Notes: generated from the sequence alone by a model not told the origin. Shown: positions 32,101 to 43,159, numbered from the stretch's first letter. The stretch is DNA of 64,000 bases from Palaemon carinicauda (GCF_036898095.1 NC_090739.1:58809074-58873073), one strand, 5' to 3'. Translations and numbers: made by a program.

Positions 32101-33248
32101 TTGTCTGGATCCTAACTACCAAGGTTGGCTGCTGTTAACTTTTGTGTCTGGAAATTTATTGTAGCAGTGGTGTTGCTTGGTGAGATCATTGGACCACCCA
32201 GGCAACAGCAACGTGTACACTGTTACATTCATTAATGTAATATAACATGTAGATTTCTGTAGCATGGCTTTTAGGAAATTACTATACTGTTTATGATATT
32301 TAACCGTCCCTTTTGAGTGCATAGCACTGAAGATAATAAGCCTTTTCTTGATATACTATTTTTTTTTGTCTTTCTGATATAAAGGTGAGAATGAAGAGAC
32401 AGGTCAGATGTGCAACCTTGTCTTATGATACTTTTAATCTTAACCCAAGTAACCATTCAAATTGTATTTGAATTTTTCAAAATTTATACACTGGTATGTT
32501 GGCCTTTAATTATATATAAGTAGACTAAATATTTACAGGATTGATTCCTAAGAGCTTCTGTATGGAGATATTTATGTCTCTTCTTCTGGTTTTGTAGACC
32601 TGCATTTTCCTATCATTGTATCTTTTTTGTTCTTTATCTTTTAATAAATTTTTTATGTTGTTAATCCTCCTTCAACACATTTACTCACCTGAGATAGCCC
32701 CCATTCCAGTCTGAAGTTTATTTCTTTGTAATATAATTATTTCCTCTCCTAATACTTGTAGTGTTCAAATAACTTGAAATATAGCTGGCACTATTTATAT
32801 TAGACTCCATGCATGCCAGTAATAAGTGAGACAGCATACCCCTAGAATAATATTAAGCAACTACAGTTCTAGCTGGGTTCCCTTGCCCAGTATTGAATCA
32901 TATGGTGGTACCCAGTGCCCAGTTCATCCTTGATTGTTTACTTTTTTTGCCCAGACTTCTGGGTATTCCACAGTTTTATCTTTTTGTGAAGTGAACGTTA
33001 GAGTGTGGTTGGCATTTGGACACTAAGAAGTTTGAGTGCTACATCTGGCCACAATCTGCAAACCACTACAATGGCATGACTGCTTCACCCCAGCATGGAA
33101 AAAAGAAAAGGAGAATGGTCAGACATTCAACCTCACTGTTATGTATTTTGTACTGCAATACTATATGCGCTACGGGTATTAAGAGTAATGCTGCACATTA
33201 TTGCATTGATAGAACGTGTTTAGACACAGAATAAGTGTAGTAGCGTAT
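32101..33248. other. No gene recognised
   Basis: AT-rich sequence with only short ORFs on either strand. Possibly decayed upstream parts of the Gypsy fragment, but no domain could be read. Confidence 0.35.
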
Positions 33249-33515
33249 GTTATGAGGGATTTGATCATTGATTAATTGTCCTAAAGATAGGATGTGATTC
33301 TTCTTACTTTTGTATTGCAGTAGGATTCGATCTTTTTGAGAGCAATGCTCACTTTTAGTTTTTTGTATGTATATGTACGAGTTTTGTGTACATATTCTCG
33401 CTCGAGACTCACAAGTTGTTTAGACACGTCAGAGAGCTGAGCAGCAATGTAAGCCGTTAGCAGAATAAATGTATTTTAGGAATACCAACGTATCATTAAA
33501 CCACAACAAGAAGAA
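33249..33515 (+). repeat. Possible LTR remnant of another retroelement
   Basis: Begins TGTTATGAGGGATTTGATC, contains AATAAATG near 33462 and ends near CACAACAAGAAGAAT. It is followed by CGGCGACATCGG, a primer-binding-site-like sequence for Gypsy-type elements. Only one copy is in the window, so the assignment is tentative. A similar motif recurs about 107 bases downstream: 33516-33552 against 33623-33660, both with ATCGGAT(A/G)AGATGTAGAACAAC. Confidence 0.3.
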
Positions 33516-33654
33516 TCGGCGACATCGGATAAGATGTAGAACAACACTAATGAATGGATATTATTCCAGGTATGTATGAAGGGGCCATTCCATTTCGGGT
33601 GAACAATACCATGCCCAATATTTTGGCGATATCGGATGAGATGTAGAACAACAC

Positions 33655-34165
33655 TAGTGAGTATTTATAAAATTTCTCTTAGAGTTTTTGTAAATGGCCC
33701 TGTAGTAAGATGAAAGGTATTAGTATTGTAATCTAGTTATCTATTTTCATTAAGTATCAAACTTAAATATTGTATTCAGATCTAATTTCAAGTGCACCAA
33801 GTGATTGTATAATTTTCATGAGTATTATTTCTTTTGTCTCAGTATAAGGTTTATTCAGATTTAATATTTCAAGTCAAGTGATTATATAATGTTCAGATTG
33901 TAACATTTTTGTCTTAATCTAAGTTTTTTTCAGACTTAATATTTCGAGTGATTTATTTGTTTTTTGTAAATTCTATTCAAAGTGTTGTAATGTATATAGA
34001 ATATATTTATTTTTGTAAATTTGTATTATTTCAATCATGTGTTTATTTCATACTCGCTCTTATCCTGCTAAAGAATCGAAGTAAGAGTTGTTTGAATAAT
34101 TTTTCAGAATAAATACCCAGTTTTGTTATGAGTGTACTTAAGAGACCTTTGGATATTAGAATTTT
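33655..34165 (+). repeat. LTR fragment of the 19-26 kb Gypsy family
   Basis: Matches, as reverse complement, part of the 5' LTR at about 25440-26050, with blocks such as AGTGAGTATTTATAAAATTT, CTTTTGTCTCAGTATAAGG and TTAAGAGACCTTTGGATATT. Both ends are lost. Confidence 0.7.
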
Positions 34166-34730
34166 TTCGCGTTACGAAGTATAGTGAAAAATAATTGTCC
34201 TAACGACATGTAAGCAGATCTTAGTGTCTTGTTACTCAAGTTCAGTTGTTATGTAGGCAGTGGCCAATGAGAATTTAGTGTTGGGTGAAACGTATTCGAT
34301 GTTTGAAGAGGTATTTAGTAAGTGGTCACTTTCTAGCGCACGCTAGCCTGAGCAAGTCTAATTTATTAGCCAGGACGCCAGGCAAGGTCAAATACAGTTT
34401 CAGATGTGGTAAGGATAAACTATGTCGTTAAAGACTTTGTTTAGATGCCAAACCTTCTGAATTAACAAAAACGTTATTTTCAAGAATATCTTTTGGACAG
34501 AATTCTGTTACATAATTTCCACGAAATTTGTGGTGAGAGGTATTGGTAAAAGGAAAACGGTAAAGTATTTCTGTATTTTTACATATTGAGCAAAGTTAGT
34601 TAGGAACATAATGGGGAAATATCAGATGCTCTGGTTGAGATCACGTTTTGACGCAGAAATTCATTCTTTTTACTTTATAATGGTCGTTACTTTAACATAT
34701 ATTTGCATCAGACTTATTTAATCTATTACT

Positions 34731-35005
34731 TTATTGTGACACCTAAAATGTAGGCAGTTTATCACTATATTGTGACGCCTAAGATGTAGGCAGTTTATCA
34801 CTATATTGTGACGCCTAAGATGTAGACAGTTTATCACTATATTGTGACGCCTCAGATGTAGGCAGTTTATCACTATATTGTGACGCCTCAGATGTAGGCA
34901 GTTTATCACTATATTGTGACGCCTAAGATGTAGGCAGTTTATCACTATTGTGACGCCTCAGATGTAGGCAGTTTATCACTATATTGTGACGCCTACATCG
35001 TTGTG
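34731..35005. repeat. 36-bp tandem repeat, about 7.5 copies
   Basis: Unit GCAGTTTATCACTATATTGT + GACGCCTAAGATGTAG, with AAG/CAG variation and one unit shortened by 3 bases near 34950. Because 36 is a multiple of 3, it gives a spurious minus-strand 12-residue peptide repeat (INCLHLRRHNIV). Units are directly abutting with no spacers. Confidence 0.95.
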
Positions 35006-35657
35006 ACACCTCAGTAGTAGGTTTGGAGTCATTTTGAAGTTTTTAGCGATGAATACAGCGAATTTTTTTATCATGAAAAGTGTGGTTGGAAACTGGACAG
35101 CAAATGAATCTTTAAAATTAAACATGAAGGGAGCAGAAGGCATTCGACAGAATTATGTAAAGTACTTTGACAATGTTTAAACGTTGTTCCAGATAACAAA
35201 ATTTTTTCGATTTTAATGCAAGTAGGTAGCAAAAAAAAAAAAAAAAAAAAAAAAAGCCAGATTTGGAAATCATAGAAAACCAAAGAATTTAAACTTGTAC
35301 TGAATACACTGTTCAGGTCATCAATGTATGTAAGCCCAGAAAGAGTACAAAAGAGTGGATATTTTGAAGTGTTGTCAACTAACATGGATGAATGGTCAAT
35401 TCTTGCTTACATTTTTCAGAGTTATGGACTTGTGAAAGTTATTCATTCTTTCGACTGTTTTGCTACTTTTAAAAATATGCTGAGGATTTTAATCTCAAAT
35501 ATTAGTGTACAGGTACAGAGGGAATTGATGCTTTAACTTGAGGTTTGGTGCTTTATACCAAAGGTTATTAATAAAAGGGAGGTAAAAATTCTTCACTTAA
35601 GTAGAATATTCCAGAGTGAAAGTCCTCTCCATCTTGACTTTTGATATTATCGAGGGA
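35006..35657. other. No gene recognised; A-rich tract
   Basis: AT-rich DNA with an A run at about 35230-35255. Nothing supportable as a gene. The Copia insertion site is at its right edge. Confidence 0.4.
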
Positions 35658-35662
35658 AACTT
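35658..35662. repeat. Copia target site duplication, left (AACTT)
   Basis: AACTT precedes the 5' LTR and is repeated directly after the 3' LTR at 41940-41944. Confidence 0.95.
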
Positions 35663-35971
35663 TGATATACCTTACATATATATTTATTTATAATAGAACA
35701 AGAGAGTATAACTGGCTGTTATTAGTAATGTAACAAAGTGCTTGTTTAAAATAGACCAGTTTTATAAATATGTTAGTATATTGGGTTGTTGATCATTTAC
35801 CAAAGAGCAGTTAACATTTACCTCTGGTTATGTAAATACTTATATCAAGAGTCTGTATATAGATATTGTATAAAAAGGATTACTGTAACTTCGGCTAAAG
35901 GAAATAAAGAAGGTTTAAGGACAACGGTATTATCTCTTCAGTATTCCACCAAGTACAATTGGGATATAACA
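35663..35971 (+). repeat. Copia 5' LTR (309 bp)
   Basis: TG...CA repeat identical in length to 41631-41939. It contains a TATA box (TATAAAAA, 35869-35876) and a polyadenylation signal (AATAAA, 35903-35908), so transcription would start near 35900 and the R region is short. Confidence 0.96.
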
Positions 35972-35973
35972 AA

Positions 35974-35989
35974 TGGTAGCAGAGACGTC
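35974..35989 (+). promoter_or_regulatory. Copia primer binding site
   Basis: TGGTAGCAGAGACGTC starts two bases after the 5' LTR. It resembles the TGGTATCAGAGC type used by Copia elements, which pair with an internal part of initiator tRNA-Met. Confidence 0.75.
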
Positions 35990-36504
35990 ATCGAATCTCG
36001 GACCTGGACATCGAGATTAACAAGTGTTTTCTTGTGATTAACAAGTTCCGAAAGTTTTGTGAAAATTTTTGTAAAGTCTAAAATGCCAGAAAACATGGAG
36101 TAAAACACCCTTACCAGGGGGTGGAGGGGTCAACCATCAGCTATGTTTAGAAGAACAAAGGAACTTGAACTTTTCCCGCCAAAAAGCTCCCCTAAGATGA
36201 TATGCGGAGTGTAAGGTTCCTCATGTAGGAAGAAGACAACAAGAGGTATTACTTATATTACCAGTATTACTACTTCTATTGAAAAGTTGACGCTGGTTGA
36301 CATAAGTTGACGCTTCAAAGAAAATTCTGAGTGAGAAGTTTTACACCCAAGAAAATTTACGGGACCTCTAGTATGCGTGTATATTTTTCTTATAATTTTC
36401 TAAAGATAAATTAAGTTAATATTTTTCAAATTTAAACATTTCGAAAATTTAAGCTGAAGGTTACCCTGAAAATTCCCCTGGTGTTTAAGAAAAATTAAAT
36501 CAAA

Positions 36505-39500
36505 ATGGATGTTATGTACAGAGGAAGCATGGACTTGAACAAAGAGATTTGTGAACTTGAAAAATATGGTCATATTCAGAAAACCGATGGTAGTTTTGTC
36601 TTTCATCATTGTAAAAATTGTGGAGGACCTTTGCTTGGTCACAAAAACGATGAAAAGGATTGTGACCCAAATAGGAAATGGACCCAGGATGAAGTAGATA
36701 GGATAGAAGATATTTTATCTGCACATGGAATGTTTTCTGTAAATGTGGCACGTATGGACACAAGAAAAACAGCTATTAAATGTGATATATGTAAAAAGAA
36801 TTTCCTGAACAGGATGGAAAAGGAACAGCATATCAAAATTATGCATAAAGATATTTCGACAAGTGTGGTAAAAGAAGGTGGTTATGATTTAACAGCAATC
36901 ATTACAATGGGAAAAACTATTGGTGAAGAAATTGCCAAAGGATTGGAAACTAAAAGATCAACACAGATTACTAAAGCGAAACCTCCTCCAATCTGGGTTG
37001 GTCAAACTTTTGAAAAGTTTTTTCAAGAAGTAGAAGCGTGGAATACCTCGAACAAGGATGATGATTTTACGAAGTATACTGATTTAGTAGAGAGCCTGAA
37101 GAAAAATACTAATGTTAAAGATTATGTTGTTTCTGTGCTATTGGATAAAACATCTGAAGCTCTAAACAAAAACGTAGCCGCAGTTTTGGAAATTCTTAAG
37201 CAAAAGTATGCAAAAACTACAGCTGAGAAGTGTATTGATGTTCTCAAGTCAATCTTGGAATTTTCCGTAAAGGAAGAGGATACTAATGAAACTTACTGGG
37301 ACAAGTTTGAAGTCTTGATCTGTGATTGTATGAGAGAGGAAGTTACTGTGCATTTGTATTACTTGTTAGGTGTTATGATGGTAGAAAAAGCATATAATCG
37401 GGGGAATATTAATGCAGAAGAGAAAAGAAGACTGATGGATGCTATGGAGACACATGATGGAACTGATAGGAGACCAAGAAAAGACAATGAAGTTTTTAAT
37501 CTTTTAAAGATCGAATACAGAAAGTTAAAAATCGAAAATAACAGAAATATCAGAACTAAATTTTCAGGATCATCTGAGAATTTGTCTTCGGTTCACTATG
37601 GCGAAAATAGAAGTAGATGGCAAAGATGGCAAAATTTTAAGCAAAGGCCTGATTTTCATAGATTTCGTAGATCAGATTCTAATCCAGGATTTTGGAGGAC
37701 TCACTCTGGAACATATCGGAGAGCTCCCTCGCGGACACCATCAAGACCAGGATCATCTTCGAGGCAGTCGTCCAGTTTTAGACAATACTCCAATGGTAGG
37801 CCATTTTCAACTGGAAGATCATCATCTAATAGTAGGTCTGTGTCAAATGATCGGACACAGCAGCAAAATTTGACAGAAAGAGTGATTAAGGTCGAAGAAA
37901 ATGTAGCAAAAATCTTGGAGAAGATTGAAGAAATGTTGAAGAAAGGAAAGAATGTGAATTTTGTAAGTATGGAAGAAGTATCAGAGATCATTGATGTAGA
38001 TATCAGCGATGTAATGTTTGCTAAAGAAGTTACCGAAGTAGGAGCTCTGATTTTGGATACTGGTTGTCCAAGTAGCTTAGTTGGAAAAAGTTGGCTAGAA
38101 AAATATCTGAAGAAGAATGGTATTATGAAAGAAAATTTGCATAAAAGGAGATGTTTCCAAAAATTCAGATTTGGTCCAAGTAGAATATATGAAAGTAAGG
38201 AAATTATAGAAATACCAATAACAATAAAGGAATCTGAAAAATCTGATACTTTCAGAAGGATTTTGCTTGGAGCTTTTGTGCTGGATGCTGAAAATGTGCC
38301 ATTGTTGTGTGGTAGAAATACTATGAAAAAATGGAAAATGGATCTGAGTATGCATAGAGATAAAGTGACAATCAACGACGACACAACCCGTGAGTTCGAA
38401 TGTATGTATACTGCAGGAGGTCATATGGTTCTTCAGCTGTATGAGGATAGAGCATTTTGGACTACAGACGCCACTGTATTTTACTTGAAGAAGGAAATAG
38501 ATATAGAGAGTTATGAGAAGGTGAAAAGGATTCATGAAGTAACCAACCACAAGAATGAAAATCAACTACTTCATGCATATAGGAATGCAGGAAAACTTAA
38601 TGAGAAAATGCGAGAAACAATAAAAGTGTGTGAGAACTGCAATATATGTAAAAAATGCAAGAGATCCCAGGGCACTCCTAAAGTTGCATTACCAATAGTT
38701 TCTGATTTTAATCAGATTGTAACCATGGACTTAAAACAATATGAAGAGACTTATGTATTATGGATGATCTGTTCCTTCACCAGATTTATTCAAGGAGCTG
38801 TTTTGAAGGATAAAACCGCCGAGTCAGTGGTTGAATCTCTCAACACAGCATGGAACTGGAGGTTTGGGTTCCCTTCTCAAGGATACTGGGCAGATAACGG
38901 ACCAGAGTTTAAGAACCACGAAGTTAACGAGTTTGCTTCAAAACTAGGTTTTGAAGTAAAATTTGGTCCAAATTACTCACCCTGGAGCAATGGAATAAAC
39001 GAACGTAACCATTATTCTGCAGATATGACAGTGAAGAAAATTCGAGAGGCAGATAAGAAAATTGCTTTAAAGAAAGCTGTAGAGATGGCTGCTTGGACTC
39101 ATAATACAAACACCAGTATTTTAGGATATAACCCTATGCAATTGGTGACAGGAAAGGCTGTAACAATACCTGGAATTTCTACAGGAAATGTCGCCACTGA
39201 GTCAATGTTTGACAGTGAGAATGTGAAGTTAATGATCGAGAGACATCACATGATCACCAAGCAATTCAGGGAAGCTGAATATTCTTCAAAGCTGAAAAGG
39301 GCTTCACAACAGCAAAACAATAAATTTAATAACATAATTTACAAAGAGGGGGATATGGTATTTTACCAAGATAAAATGAAAAAAGCTTGGTGTGGTCCAG
39401 TAAAGGTTTTCACACACAGAGGAAGAGATGTTTACATCTGGGCGAATGGCGATTTAAAGAAAGTAGCCAGTTGTAAAGTACAACTTTGCTCTCAAAGAAA

Positions 39501-41307
39501 TATTCCTACGGAAATTTCAAGAGAAGTAAGCAACGAAGCAAAAGCAGTGGACTCTACTCCTAAAATGGCAGGAGAAGAGAAAATATCAGTGGATCCTCCA
39601 GCCAGTAATCTAAGAATGAAGACAAGATCTCAAGATGATAAAGAAGAGACTGAGAAGGATTTCATTGGAGCATTCTGGTTGACTTCAGAAAAAACAGAGT
39701 GTTTTTGTGAGGAAATAACAAGTTACGCAGTGGAATTACCTGTTAAATATCACAAGATGCCAGAAGTGTTAGAAGCAAAGAAGAAAGAATATGAAAATTT
39801 GTTACATTTTGACACTTTTGAAGAGGTGGAAGATGTAGGGCAAGAAAAGATAAGCAGCAGATGGGTGATCACGAAAAAGGAGAAGCATGACGGACAAAAA
39901 ACTGATTACAAAGGGAGAATTGTCGCCAAGGGATTTCATGAGAAAGAAAAACCCCAAGCTGATTCACCAACAGCTCTGCGTGAAAGCATGAAAGTCTTCT
40001 TGTCCTTGGCTGCAAATGAGAATTTTGAGCTTCAGTCTATTGACATCAAAGCAGCATTTTTGCAGTCAAACATACTTAACAGGAATGTATTTGTAGAACC
40101 TCCAAAGGATTTGAAAAAAGAAAACATTATTTGGAAACTCAGAAAACCATTATATGGATTGGATGATGCCAGTAGAAAATTTTGGCTGAAAGTTCAGCAG
40201 ATTTTTAAGGAAGAAGGTCTGAAGACTGTGAGTGGAGATGAGGCATTCTACTATCAGCAGAGTGAAGGAAATCTGATTGGTATGATACTTACTCATGTAG
40301 ATGACTTTTCGATAGCTGGTACAAAAGAGTTTGTAAAGAAAGTAACAGACTTGTGTAAAGAAAAATTACAGGTTTCAAAGATAGAAAAGAATAAATTTCG
40401 GTTCACAGGGATAGATATCAACAAAACAGAAACTGGAATAACAATTTCAATGGATGATTATGCGAGGAGTCTTGAGAAAGTGGAAGATATCAGGAAAGGA
40501 AAAGCTGGTGAACCTTTGACTAGTCAGGAACTGAAAGTATTTCGCAAGTATGTAGGAAAGTTTAGCTGGTTAGCAGCCAATGCAAGACCTGAACTTTCTA
40601 TCACAGCATTGCAGATGTCCAAGAAAAATAGTAGTGCTACATTGAAAGATCTTATAAAGGTAAATTTTGTGATTGATAAGATAAATGAGAGGCCAAATAA
40701 AGTAGAATTTACAAGAGTTGACAAAAAAGAATATTTGAAGATATATGGATTTACAGATGCTTCCTTTAATACACATGAGAGAAGCATAAGTGGCAATCTG
40801 ATTTTACTAGGAAGTAAGAGAAATGGACGTGTGGTCCCTATTTACTGGAAGTCAAAGACTATCCAGAAGGTATGTCATTCTGCAAAGGCGGCTGAAACCA
40901 GAAGTATGACTAAGATTATTGATAACAGTCAGTTTTTTGCTAGTCAGATTGAACAGTTATTATTTGGTCAGTATGGAAAGAAAATTCCAATCAAATTGTT
41001 CACAGATTCAATACCCCTGCTAGAATCTGCTGGGAGTACCAAGCAGGTTGAGGAAAGGCTTCTCAGGAACAGCATACAGGAGATGAAAGACATGTTGACT
41101 GAGGGCTGTATTGAGTCTTACAGTTGGCTGGATGGAAAGAAAGACATGATTGCAGATGTTCTAACAAAAGAATGCAAATGGAATGAAGATCTTGAAATGA
41201 TAATGCAGGAAAATAAATTTAAGTTTGCAAGTAACGAGGATAATCTTGTGAAATACAAAGATGGAGAGATCATGTTAATTAACAAGACTGAAAATCAGGG
41301 AAAGTAG
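36505..41307 (+). CDS. Copia Gag-Pol polyprotein, intact 1600 aa
   Basis: ATG at 36505, TAG at the end, no internal break. The Gag part starts with a Cys/His segment (CKNCGGPLLGHKNDEKDC, residues about 36-53) and a C2H2-like zinc finger (CDICKKNFLNRMEKEQHIKI then MH, from about residue 92). An Arg/Ser-rich low-complexity stretch covers about 390-460. Protease: LILDTGCPSSLVG, Asp at about 518. Integrase: HEVTNHKN ... CENCNICKKC zinc module (about 680-720), then catalytic Asp about 741 (TMDLKQ), Asp about 797 (ADNGPEF) and Glu about 833 (GINERNH). Reverse transcriptase: YKGRIVAKGFH, SIDIKAAFLQ, KPLYGLDDASRKFW and catalytic HVDDF at about 1266. RNase H: YGFTDASFN (about 1416) and KAAETRSM. Every catalytic residue I can identify is present. 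It would form particles, reverse transcribe and integrate the element. Confidence 0.97.
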   Translation: MDVMYRGSMDLNKEICELEKYGHIQKTDGSFVFHHCKNCGGPLLGHKNDEKDCDPNRKWTQDEVDRIEDILSAHGMFSVNVARMDTRKTAIKCDICKKNFLNRMEKEQHIKIMHKDISTSVVKEGGYDLTAIITMGKTIGEEIAKGLETKRSTQITKAKPPPIWVGQTFEKFFQEVEAWNTSNKDDDFTKYTDLVESLKKNTNVKDYVVSVLLDKTSEALNKNVAAVLEILKQKYAKTTAEKCIDVLKSILEFSVKEEDTNETYWDKFEVLICDCMREEVTVHLYYLLGVMMVEKAYNRGNINAEEKRRLMDAMETHDGTDRRPRKDNEVFNLLKIEYRKLKIENNRNIRTKFSGSSENLSSVHYGENRSRWQRWQNFKQRPDFHRFRRSDSNPGFWRTHSGTYRRAPSRTPSRPGSSSRQSSSFRQYSNGRPFSTGRSSSNSRSVSNDRTQQQNLTERVIKVEENVAKILEKIEEMLKKGKNVNFVSMEEVSEIIDVDISDVMFAKEVTEVGALILDTGCPSSLVGKSWLEKYLKKNGIMKENLHKRRCFQKFRFGPSRIYESKEIIEIPITIKESEKSDTFRRILLGAFVLDAENVPLLCGRNTMKKWKMDLSMHRDKVTINDDTTREFECMYTAGGHMVLQLYEDRAFWTTDATVFYLKKEIDIESYEKVKRIHEVTNHKNENQLLHAYRNAGKLNEKMRETIKVCENCNICKKCKRSQGTPKVALPIVSDFNQIVTMDLKQYEETYVLWMICSFTRFIQGAVLKDKTAESVVESLNTAWNWRFGFPSQGYWADNGPEFKNHEVNEFASKLGFEVKFGPNYSPWSNGINERNHYSADMTVKKIREADKKIALKKAVEMAAWTHNTNTSILGYNPMQLVTGKAVTIPGISTGNVATESMFDSENVKLMIERHHMITKQFREAEYSSKLKRASQQQNNKFNNIIYKEGDMVFYQDKMKKAWCGPVKVFTHRGRDVYIWANGDLKKVASCKVQLCSQRNIPTEISREVSNEAKAVDSTPKMAGEEKISVDPPASNLRMKTRSQDDKEETEKDFIGAFWLTSEKTECFCEEITSYAVELPVKYHKMPEVLEAKKKEYENLLHFDTFEEVEDVGQEKISSRWVITKKEKHDGQKTDYKGRIVAKGFHEKEKPQADSPTALRESMKVFLSLAANENFELQSIDIKAAFLQSNILNRNVFVEPPKDLKKENIIWKLRKPLYGLDDASRKFWLKVQQIFKEEGLKTVSGDEAFYYQQSEGNLIGMILTHVDDFSIAGTKEFVKKVTDLCKEKLQVSKIEKNKFRFTGIDINKTETGITISMDDYARSLEKVEDIRKGKAGEPLTSQELKVFRKYVGKFSWLAANARPELSITALQMSKKNSSATLKDLIKVNFVIDKINERPNKVEFTRVDKKEYLKIYGFTDASFNTHERSISGNLILLGSKRNGRVVPIYWKSKTIQKVCHSAKAAETRSMTKIIDNSQFFASQIEQLLFGQYGKKIPIKLFTDSIPLLESAGSTKQVEERLLRNSIQEMKDMLTEGCIESYSWLDGKKDMIADVLTKECKWNEDLEMIMQENKFKFASNEDNLVKYKDGEIMLINKTENQGK

Positions 41308-41583
41308 TAGTAACACTTTTAATACTTAGATCATACCTGCATTAGCTATTCAGAATTGGTTTTGCCCGATGTCTGGTGCAGTACAAAATTATGTAATAAT
41401 GTCATAGCATGTCTTTGTGAAGTATCTTATGTTATGCCTGTTTGAGTACCAGACTTTGCTTTTGAATATTAATATATAATATTCTTTAGTAAGTTTGTAT
41501 ATAGAGGAAATTTTTTTTGTTAAGAGCACTATTCAGATTTTGGATAAAATGTAAATACATGTACATACCTATGTTATCTGATA

Positions 41584-41618
<35 letters not shown>

Positions 41619-41630
41619 CCCCCGGAAATA
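41308..41630 (+). other. Copia 3' untranslated segment with A31 tract
   Basis: Between the ORF stop and the 3' LTR. It contains 31 consecutive A (41585-41615) followed by GGCCCCCCGGAAATA before the LTR. A typical A/G polypurine tract is not obvious; the A run may serve as plus-strand primer, or may be a slippage expansion. Confidence 0.75.
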
Positions 41631-41939
41631 TGATATACCTTACATATATATTTATTTATGATAGAACAAGAGAGTATAACTGGCTGTTATTAGTAATGTA
41701 ACAAAGTGCTTGTTTAAAATAGACCAGTTTTATAAATATGTTAGTATATTGGGTTGTTGATCATTTACCAAAGAGCAGTTAACATTTACCTCTGGTTATG
41801 TAAATACTTATATCAAGAGTCTGTATATAGATATTGTATAAAAAGGATTACTGTAACTTCGGCTAAAGGAAATAAAGAAGGTTTAAGGACAACGGTATTA
41901 TCTCTTCAGTATTCCACCAAGTAAAATTGGGATATAACA
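41631..41939 (+). repeat. Copia 3' LTR (309 bp)
   Basis: Near-identical to the 5' LTR; the differences seen are A/G in TTTATTTATRATAG and C/A in AAGTAMAATTGGG. Followed by AACTT (41940-41944). Confidence 0.96.
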
Positions 41940-41944
41940 AACTT

Positions 41945-43159
41945 TATTGTTAAATTTTATGAGTGTTTACGTAACAAAAGGTTTATTACACACGGCAAAA
42001 ATAAAAAAAAAATGGAAAATTTTCGCTGAAATTTAACTTTGATATAGAAGGTAAAGTTGTTTGAAATTATAAGTATATATGTACAATGTTTTATTTTTGG
42101 AATCTGCTTTCCAGGATCGTGAATGCAATGAAATGCCAGCAGTCGTCTTTGACGGCGACATCCAATTTGGACAGGAAATTGGGGGACCTCAGTTGTCACG
42201 GGCATCTTCTATCATCGATGAATGACAGCACCGACAAGGCCTACAAACTTGTCTTTCAACAAAGAGAAACTTACAATAATGGTCACGAGCAAAGCGAAAT
42301 GCCATTGTATGTTGCTTTATTTATCACGCTTTTATTAGATTCCGGTGCTTTAGTAATCTCCAGTGATCAAACTATTTATGCATGAAATGAGGGGTTACAT
42401 AGAGATCCAACGGAAAATTCACTTGTTAAATCTTTGCAAGCACCTGTGAAACATTAAGCTGGTAGATCGGTGCATACAAAGGATCTTTTTAATAATCAGG
42501 TGTTGCAGAATCTGCGCGGTTTATATTTTCCTATATTGAAAAACTTCTTTATTATTTTGATAGATCATTAAAGTTTTCTTATCTGAGATTTGGGGAATTA
42601 AGTTTATTGTAATTTGAAGATTTCTTTGTTGAACAGAAAAAAAAATGAAAAATCTCCAATACTGTGAAGTTTTTGATATCAGAAGTTGTCACAAATGCTT
42701 TTCCATATTTGATGTATTTTGCATGATACAGAGGAAGCTGGAATGATTTTGTCCTTTGATCGATTTATCTTTAAGACTATTTTAAAAGCTCCTGTATTTC
42801 CGAATAGGTTAAAGTAAAGTGAAGCACTGTGGTAATGTAACCAAACAGAATTTTTTGTTAAAAACTGTGGCTACAAGTCCAAACATTGCAAACGATAACG
42901 TCAATGATAGGTATCTTCACAGACATGAGCGTTGGTAGTCTGTTTCAAGTAAACATGTTTGTCAAGGGCTTCAAAAAGAGGTGAAATGTGTAAATAATTC
43001 AATCAGAACATTTATTTCTTTCTCCATTTCTTTCCTTCTCTCCCTTTCTTTGGTATTATTAAGGGTCAACCGGCACGGTGCGCTGTAATGCAATTTAATG
43101 TTTTATTATGTTTATACCTGCAGAGAATGCGGAGTGAAGTGAGGACATGTTTTTTTAAA
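41945..43159. other. No gene recognised
   Basis: AT-rich flank of the Copia insertion. A 99-codon frame at 42086-42385 has no recognisable domain and is not listed as a gene. Confidence 0.4.

Larger units (their letters stand above)
35663..41939 (+). mobile_element. Complete Ty1/Copia retrotransposon, probably GalEa-like, intact
   Basis: 6277 bases with 309-base LTRs at both ends (35663-35971 and 41631-41939) that start TG and end CA. They differ by eye at only two positions (about 0.6%) and are flanked by the 5-base duplication AACTT. A primer binding site follows the 5' LTR, and a single uninterrupted 1600-codon gag-pol ORF fills the interior. This is the only element in the window that looks recently mobile. 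GalEa-like elements are the predominant Copia group in crustaceans; the sub-group assignment is inference from RT and RNase H motif style. Confidence 0.95.

Noticed and set aside
34731..35005. CRISPR-like direct repeats
   Set aside because: Units abut without variable spacers and the context is eukaryotic; it is a minisatellite.
37701..38565. Minus-strand ORFs of 156 and 227 codons
   Set aside because: Antisense of the intact Copia polyprotein; no independent motifs.
42086..42385. 99-codon ORF right of the Copia
   Set aside because: No domain, no context and no other support; within chance expectation.
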